Shown here: in pieces, positions 58,377 through 64,000 of the stretch
Layout of the letters: every line of letters begins with the position of its first letter
Numbering within the stretch: position 1 is the stretch's first letter
NCBI GenBank assembly: GCA_026874595.1
Contig: CM049308.1
Location: forward strand, 42,353,327-42,417,326
Reading direction: 5' to 3'
Origin: Sipunculus nudus
Lineage: Eukaryota > Annelida > Sipuncula > Golfingiida > Sipunculidae
Length of the DNA: 64,000 nt
Notes under the pieces: generated by a model
Databases searched by the model: none
Seen by the model: the letters and a program-made list of their open reading frames with translations, nothing else
Told to the model about the DNA's origin: nothing
Made by a program: the position numbers and the translations under genes

Positions 58377-61300
58377 AAAGCCCATTTTACATACCCGTAA
58401 TTGGGGCAAGTTTTGGGGGTGAAATGTCTATTGTCATCCATCATATTTGTACTTAAATGAAAGAGAAAAACGTCAAGTGTTGTTCTAACATGTGACCAAG
58501 ATCCAAACTGGCGCGAACGCAGACTTGTTGGAAAAATATAAAAATGATTGACTTTCACTCACGTGGCCTTGTTACGTGGGCCCTGGTAACATGTTAGCCA
58601 TGACAACATGACACTCAGGCCTTCTGAAATAAACTGATAGGGCCTGGAGTCATGATGGCAGTCACAACAGAACGCCCATTCTAAGGGTCGGATCAAAATA
58701 TTTCATGTCTGGTATTATTTGGCATCACAGGCTTATATAGTCGTATTATATGTGCTTAATATCGAAGAAAAAATGTTGTTACACAAAAATAATTACATTT
58801 ATTACCTTCTTTCATCACTGTGGCACCGATTCACGTGAAGCGGTGTTTCGCATTCAAAAGTGAAGGTGTCATGGCGCGGTCGTATATGTAAACTTGGAAG
58901 TCGGAAGCCGGACGCCGGAAACCAAGGAATCGTTTTATAAATAATGCAGTTTAAAGCATATACAAAATGCTAACGCTTCAATACCGTTTTGTTTTTTTCC
59001 CCGATAGAATAAGATCTTTATTATCATTCTGTGAAGAATAATAGTTATCCATTCTTCAATCTGAACGTTATGGACGATTTTGTGCTCGGAAGCAATCTCG
59101 GAAGTCAGTCAGAAGTGCTGGGATGTTATCCAATGTGTATAACTCGGAAGTCACAGAGACGCACTGGTTAACTTGTGGTCAGTTAAGAGCCACAGCCCAA
59201 TGCAGTTTCATTATAATTATAGTTGCATGCATATATTAAAATTGCTTATGCATGATTCTGCTTTAAATGCGTGAATAACACAAAACATGATACATAATCG
59301 GAAAAACTATAAGTTCTTAATTTTTTTATTTGTAAATTTAATATATATATATATATATATATGAATATATATATATATAAACATATATGTGATGGTATTT
59401 TCACGTAATATATTTCACCCTATCTAGAGCTATGTTTTGTGAAAATTATTTATATTAACATGGGGATGGTATGGGAAGGGGTAAATTTTTAAAATATGCA
59501 ATGTAAAGAGGATATATTGAGGCACCTTAAACGAAAGATTATGAAGATTTTCTGTTCCACAACTATACTCCTACATGTATTGGAACAATGTATTCAAACT
59601 TCAGGTTGTTGGGCTTTAATATTTATATTTCTATAACATTACGGTATAAATTGGAAGGTCCAAATATTCAAAAGTTCGTAACATGTTAATGTCAATGATG
59701 AAATGCGCGTCTATACATTTATAACTTGCAAAATGTCACTACTAGTATTTAAATGTAGTAATCGTTGTAAAATAATTGATATGTTAAAGTCTTATGACAA
59801 TCTTTGCATTTCACCGAATTTTGTGATCTGAGAGCGCACATGCAGACTCGGACAGCACAGTGCGCGAGTCTGAGTATCAGCCGAGGAGCCGTGAGATTTT
59901 TCACGGTCGATCCCACCCCGAGCTGAGCTCTGTGGGGAGACCGTGTATGACTCACACGGTACTGCGATGGGGGGGGGGGGGGGGGGGGGGGGATGGGGAT
60001 TCCTCGGTGTTATGCTTGCGCCCTCTATGGATGCACCACTGAATAATAAATATGGCATAATAAACCCTAATACGGCATTAAAAATATAGTTATAAATTAC
60101 CATGTCATTCAATAAAAACAGTAATATATTTTCCATACGTTGAACAAATATGAAAATTCAATATATCCCAGTAGGTCATCGCTGGAAAAAACATACATGT
60201 ATCAAATACAAAACGAAATGTCCTTCAATATGTTAGAGTTCTACGATATTTAAAAAAAGGTAAAATATATCTTAGAAAAGGGATACAACAGTCCAGGTAA
60301 TATATAACATACTAATACATGTGTGATTATAAAATCTTATCGATTTGTATATTTAAGCAAATCATTTTTTTTAAACTAAAATCAATTCTTTTTCAAGTTT
60401 TAACTCTTTCTTTCAAACTTTTTCAATCTTGATATTTATATATTAAAATTCACTCCTGATGTTTCAACATCACATTTCAACTTCAAATAAATGGATATTT
60501 AATAATATTTTAAAGTATATTTGCAACTGATTTCACTCTCATACGTTATAATATGTGCATGATAAGGGCATGTAAACAGAATGTGCTCCCTTCAACTTCG
60601 GATTACTGTATACGATTACAAGGATCTCGATAAGAAATTACAATTTTGAATGTAAAATCTTTAATAAATAACCATATAGAATCTTTATCGACACGTAAGA
60701 CATCTGGGGCTTCAAGTAAAAGTCTGTCTAGAGGTGACCTGGTGTCTTAAAGATGCTACGGGATATAGGCATTTTTATTGAACCTGTTGCTCATCTTTAT
60801 GATTCATTCCTTTAAATTCCACATAAAAATGATGACACCATGCAATAATGGAACCAAACCGGATTGATGAATCAAGTTAGACATTTACCGCTAAGATAAA
60901 TATTTCAATTACAAATATTAATTATTCCCATTCTACTTTTGCTGTATAGTAATTTTTTATCTTTATATAAAAATATATGCATCTGAATATTCGGTGTATA
61001 CTCACTATTTTTATTTTATTCTTATATTTTTATGCTCAGAAACAAAATTAACCGGACTATAATCGGAATTCTCGATACAGAAGTACCGTGCGCTTTCGGA
61101 CCCCCTTCTCTCCGGACTTAATAGTTGCTGGTATCAGGTTCTATAAATAAACAGAATTTTTTATATCTATAACATTTGCTCTGTAACAATTTATTTTTAA
61201 ACATTTAATGAACTTTTTTTGGCTATGCAAAATGTTTTGTTTGATGTTTTATTGATTTTTTAGTTGACGTATTTTACAAATATATATATATATATAAAGT

Positions 61301-61689
61301 ATATAAATGTTTGTGTCCTGTGGTTTTGCAAATTTTCAGAACATTAATTTGATGAATATTGTGCCTAACTGCATAAAAAATATCGATTATATATTGAATC
61401 GTTCTGCAAAAACAGAAACTATTGTTTTTTTATATGATTGTAAAATGTTACAATCGGGATCATATCTATTTACACATGCATTGTGTATTTTTTTCTGTCA
61501 AGGTTTTGTTAATGTTTGTGGTTATTTTTAATTTTGCAGGATACGTCTGATGAAATCAGTAGCAAACAAATTTTTGTAAAGCATCATGTATATTATGCTA
61601 TTTTGGCAAAATTTCAAAACATGAATTGAAACAGGTTCCATTTACAGCAGGTACATATATAGGGGAAAATATCACATTGCAATGTGATT

Positions 61690-61690
61690 A

Positions 61691-61747
<57 letters not shown>

Positions 61748-61762
61748 CATATATATATATAT
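61690..61762. repeat. (TA)n microsatellite
   Basis: Long TA tract with two ATACATACAT interruptions; it produces a spurious Ile/Tyr-repeat frame on the minus strand. Confidence 0.95.
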
Positions 61763-62466
61763 AAATGTGTGCAACCTGACCATGAAATGTAAAATATAAT
61801 TTGGCATAAAAAGTATTACATAATAGATAAGAGTTTAAGAGATTCATAATCATGATTAAATTGTTTGGTCAATGGAAGAGGAAAAGGTTTTTCAATTGAT
61901 ACATGATAAATAAAATATTTTGTTCGAAACACCCTTGTTAAAACATTTACTGGACGTTTTGTGGTTCTGTCAAATTATCTGTTTAAGTCTCTATGATATT
62001 ATCAGGGTAATTTTAAAATATTATCAAATTTTTATTTTTTTTTCATGTTTCCACAAACAAAAAATATGGTAATAGCGAAAATATTGATGAGTAATTATAT
62101 AATCTTGTTTTACAAAATGAAATAAAATATCAATATAATATATTATAAAAACAGCATAATTAATGTTACAAAACAGAGTTTATGATAAATATGTGTTATT
62201 TAAGAAACTGAAAATGCTTGACACGTTTGCTGACGACATGATGACCAGTGCATTAGCTATTACTGGCTAGTTTTACACATGTTATTTGGACCATAACCGG
62301 GCATTACGGAGCAAGAAATAGTCTATAACTTCAGATGGATAACTTTGATTTTTTACATAATGATAGAAAAGACCTTATTCTATCAATAAAAATAAAATGG
62401 TACTTTCTATTGATGTAGTATCATTTTAATTATGCTTCGAACATTGCTTTAATTAAAAAAATCCTT

Positions 62467-62611
62467 GCTTCCGACTTCGGACTTCCGAGTTTTTACACAT
62501 AGCCGTTTGGAAATCCCCTACCGGAAGTTATGATTCTCCCGCTGACAGACGTGGAGACGAGTTTTTCGAGTAAAACCAGCCTCGGTATTAAAAACTGCTG
62601 CACGAATACAC
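62467..62611 (+). promoter_or_regulatory. Candidate promoter and untranslated first exon
   Basis: A TTCCG-rich direct repeat (GCTTCCGACTTCGGACTTCC, 62467-62486) is followed by ACCGGAAGT at 62519-62528, a consensus ETS/GABP site typical of TATA-less animal promoters. The sequence ends at a consensus donor (ATACAC|GTAAGT, GT at 62612), so 62530-62611 may be a noncoding first exon. The intron 62612-62682 is 71 bp and ends TTTTTCTTAACTCAG. Confidence 0.45.
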
Positions 62612-62686
62612 GTAAGTAAACCGTGGATGTAATAATTATTATTTTCCCCAACATAATAACGTTACTTTTTTTCTTAACTCAGGAAA

Positions 62687-62845
62687 ATGGCAGTTCGAGA
62701 AGTAGATGAAAATGAAAAAGTAGTGTCAGAAATGGCATGCACATCTGCACATACTAGAATTGATGCGAACCCAATAGCTTGTACTGTCACCCCATCGTCT
62801 CCAGTTCATCTAAAATCGACGTTTGGGGTGACAAGCTGTCGCTAG
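62687..62845 (+). CDS. Candidate first coding exon of an unknown gene
   Basis: Four bases after a strong acceptor (polypyrimidine tract then CTCAG, to 62682), ATG at 62687 (GAAAATGG, good context) opens 52 codons to a TAG at 62843. The peptide starts MAVREVDENEKVVSEMACTS and I do not recognise it. A possible donor (TTTGGG|GTGACA near 62826) would let it continue into a later exon outside the window. The arrangement of ETS site, short leader intron and good start is typical of a gene start. Alternatively it is a short non-coding transcript. Confidence 0.4.
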   Translation: MAVREVDENEKVVSEMACTSAHTRIDANPIACTVTPSSPVHLKSTFGVTSCR

Positions 62846-64000
62846 TAACATGTCGGCTGCGAGAGTAAAATCAGACTCCTACGCTAAATTCATCAGAAAT
62901 CGGTAAATTACAAAATGTTGGCAATCAATCCTGGTGACAAAATCAAGAGCAGTGTGTTTACAGATTTAACTTCCGTTAAACATTTCCAAGATCATATATT
63001 ATCCCCTTTTTTATTGGTTTAACTTGTGACCAATGATCGCCGTCCGACTGACTGACGCGTCTGACAGACACCACGCACGTGATCTGCGTGACCTCCTTAC
63101 TGTGTCATGTACTGGCACTGGAAAACCATTTTTAACCGATATCATATAATAAAATGAGTATTTATTTTAAATATTAACATATTTTCTTAACTAAAAATCG
63201 AAGATACTGTCATATATCACGTCGTAAATATATGTGATGTCTGATTGTTCACTAGTGATCATTTCTGTGCCAAACATTTTATGTACAATCGTAATCGGGC
63301 ACAAGAACTGTCAATCATTCTAAGAGGCTTTTTGGATTGAAAATAAAATTAATACCGTCTTAAATTAGAAACAGCCAGATATTATAGAGATATAGTTAAT
63401 TTTCCAGTGTAAAATATAAAGATAACTTTATACTCCATGAAATATTGAAGTAATTATTTTACGACGTACGTGGAACTGTACGCCTATACACCCAGATCCT
63501 TGAATATGTAAAACAAGACAGTAAGTGACTTATACGCTTGAACAAATATGTATTAATACGGTTTTAACACATACTGAACAGATTTTACAAATTTTTATAT
63601 GTGTAGTACTTCCTTTATATGTATAGGCTACATGTGTACGTGCACGTGTGCGCGCTTTTGTGTGTGTGTGTGTGTATATATATAGGCCTATGTGCGTAAT
63701 ATAATTTTCATTAGTGATTGATAAAAGCACCAGTAGTTGTCACTGCCAGTGAAACAGATTTTGGGCGGAGCTGCAACACATCTTTAAATATATATGGCAC
63801 ATAGCAAACTAAATTTAAAAAATATAACCTATTATTATATGAATTGAAGTAAATAATTTTTTTTTTTTGTAATACGTTTGCCTATAACAGGCTATTCATT
63901 GTTGTAAGGAATAATACTGCGTTATAAATGTTTGTACCTTTTAAACATAAAATCTGATCACTAATAAGATTTAAAAGACGCAGAAATGTTTGATGGCTTT
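62846..64000. other. AT-rich sequence, no further exon found
   Basis: Contains a (TG)n/(TA)n patch at 63655-63685. If the candidate gene at 62.5 kb is real, this would be its intron. Confidence 0.5.

Larger units (their letters stand above)
57299..62466. other. AT-rich spacer, no gene recognised
   Basis: Contains a second copy of the 'GGCACGTTTTTTCCTGTAA' phrase (56466 and 57907), a C run (58170-58184), a GC-rich dyad pair (58311-58376), a CpG-richer patch with a G run (59820-60000, G at 59969-59992) and (TA)n tracts at 59339-59362 and 61690-61760. No frame shows protein motifs. Confidence 0.55.

Noticed and set aside
61614..61853. Ile/Tyr-rich frame
   Set aside because: Translation of a (TA)n microsatellite.

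Overview
The window looks like nuclear DNA of a marine animal, most likely a mollusc and plausibly a bivalve. The reasons are: no prokaryotic gene density, long AT-rich stretches, intron-like splice signals, animal-type LTR retrotransposons (BEL/Pao and Ty3/gypsy), and Helitron/Helentron-like elements carrying the 'AAAGGTCAAGGTCACAGG' type of repeat that is common in bivalve genomes. The taxon is an inference; no ribosomal or mitochondrial marker is present.

Layout. 1-7311 is a pure 52-bp satellite array with irregular higher-order structure. 7312-9815 is AT-rich spacer with microsatellites and G runs. 9816-13857 is a second array (51/52 bp) of unrelated sequence that runs directly into a Helentron-like 3' segment (13858-14098). 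14.1-23 kb is spacer with diverged interspersed repeats, a 34-bp array (18.6-19.3 kb), and a possible short exon with promoter-like DNA on the minus strand (22.4-22.9 kb). 23-27.1 kb holds decayed coding remnants, among them a frameshifted Ty3/gypsy gag on the minus strand. 27.4-29.9 kb has a 47-bp and a 24-bp array. 30-38 kb is mostly spacer plus a 30-bp array. 38.2-42.3 kb is a patchwork of Helentron-related blocks enclosing an odd cluster of ten copies of a 13-bp motif (TAACGGTGTCGAG).

44016-44258 is the best host-gene candidate: an exon resembling the N-terminus of C1orf198/DUF4706 proteins. A BEL/Pao retrotransposon (44384-52048, minus strand) sits 125 bp downstream of that exon. It has 705-bp LTRs and a 5-bp target duplication. 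Its LTRs differ at nine sites, yet its gag-pol is broken many times. 52.4-57.3 kb holds at least two near-complete Helentron-like non-autonomous elements with recognisable 5' and 3' ends. 57.3-64 kb is AT-rich spacer, ending in a candidate gene start with an ETS-type promoter motif (62.5-62.85 kb).

There are no operons and no coherent pathway. The clear biology is repeat expansion and transposon layering, with a few probable exons between. No RNA gene is certain; one tRNA-like sequence is probably part of a SINE. The novelty candidates I would check first are the TAACGGTGTCGAG cluster, the palindrome-phased Helentron arrays, and the Pao insertion next to (or inside) a host exon.
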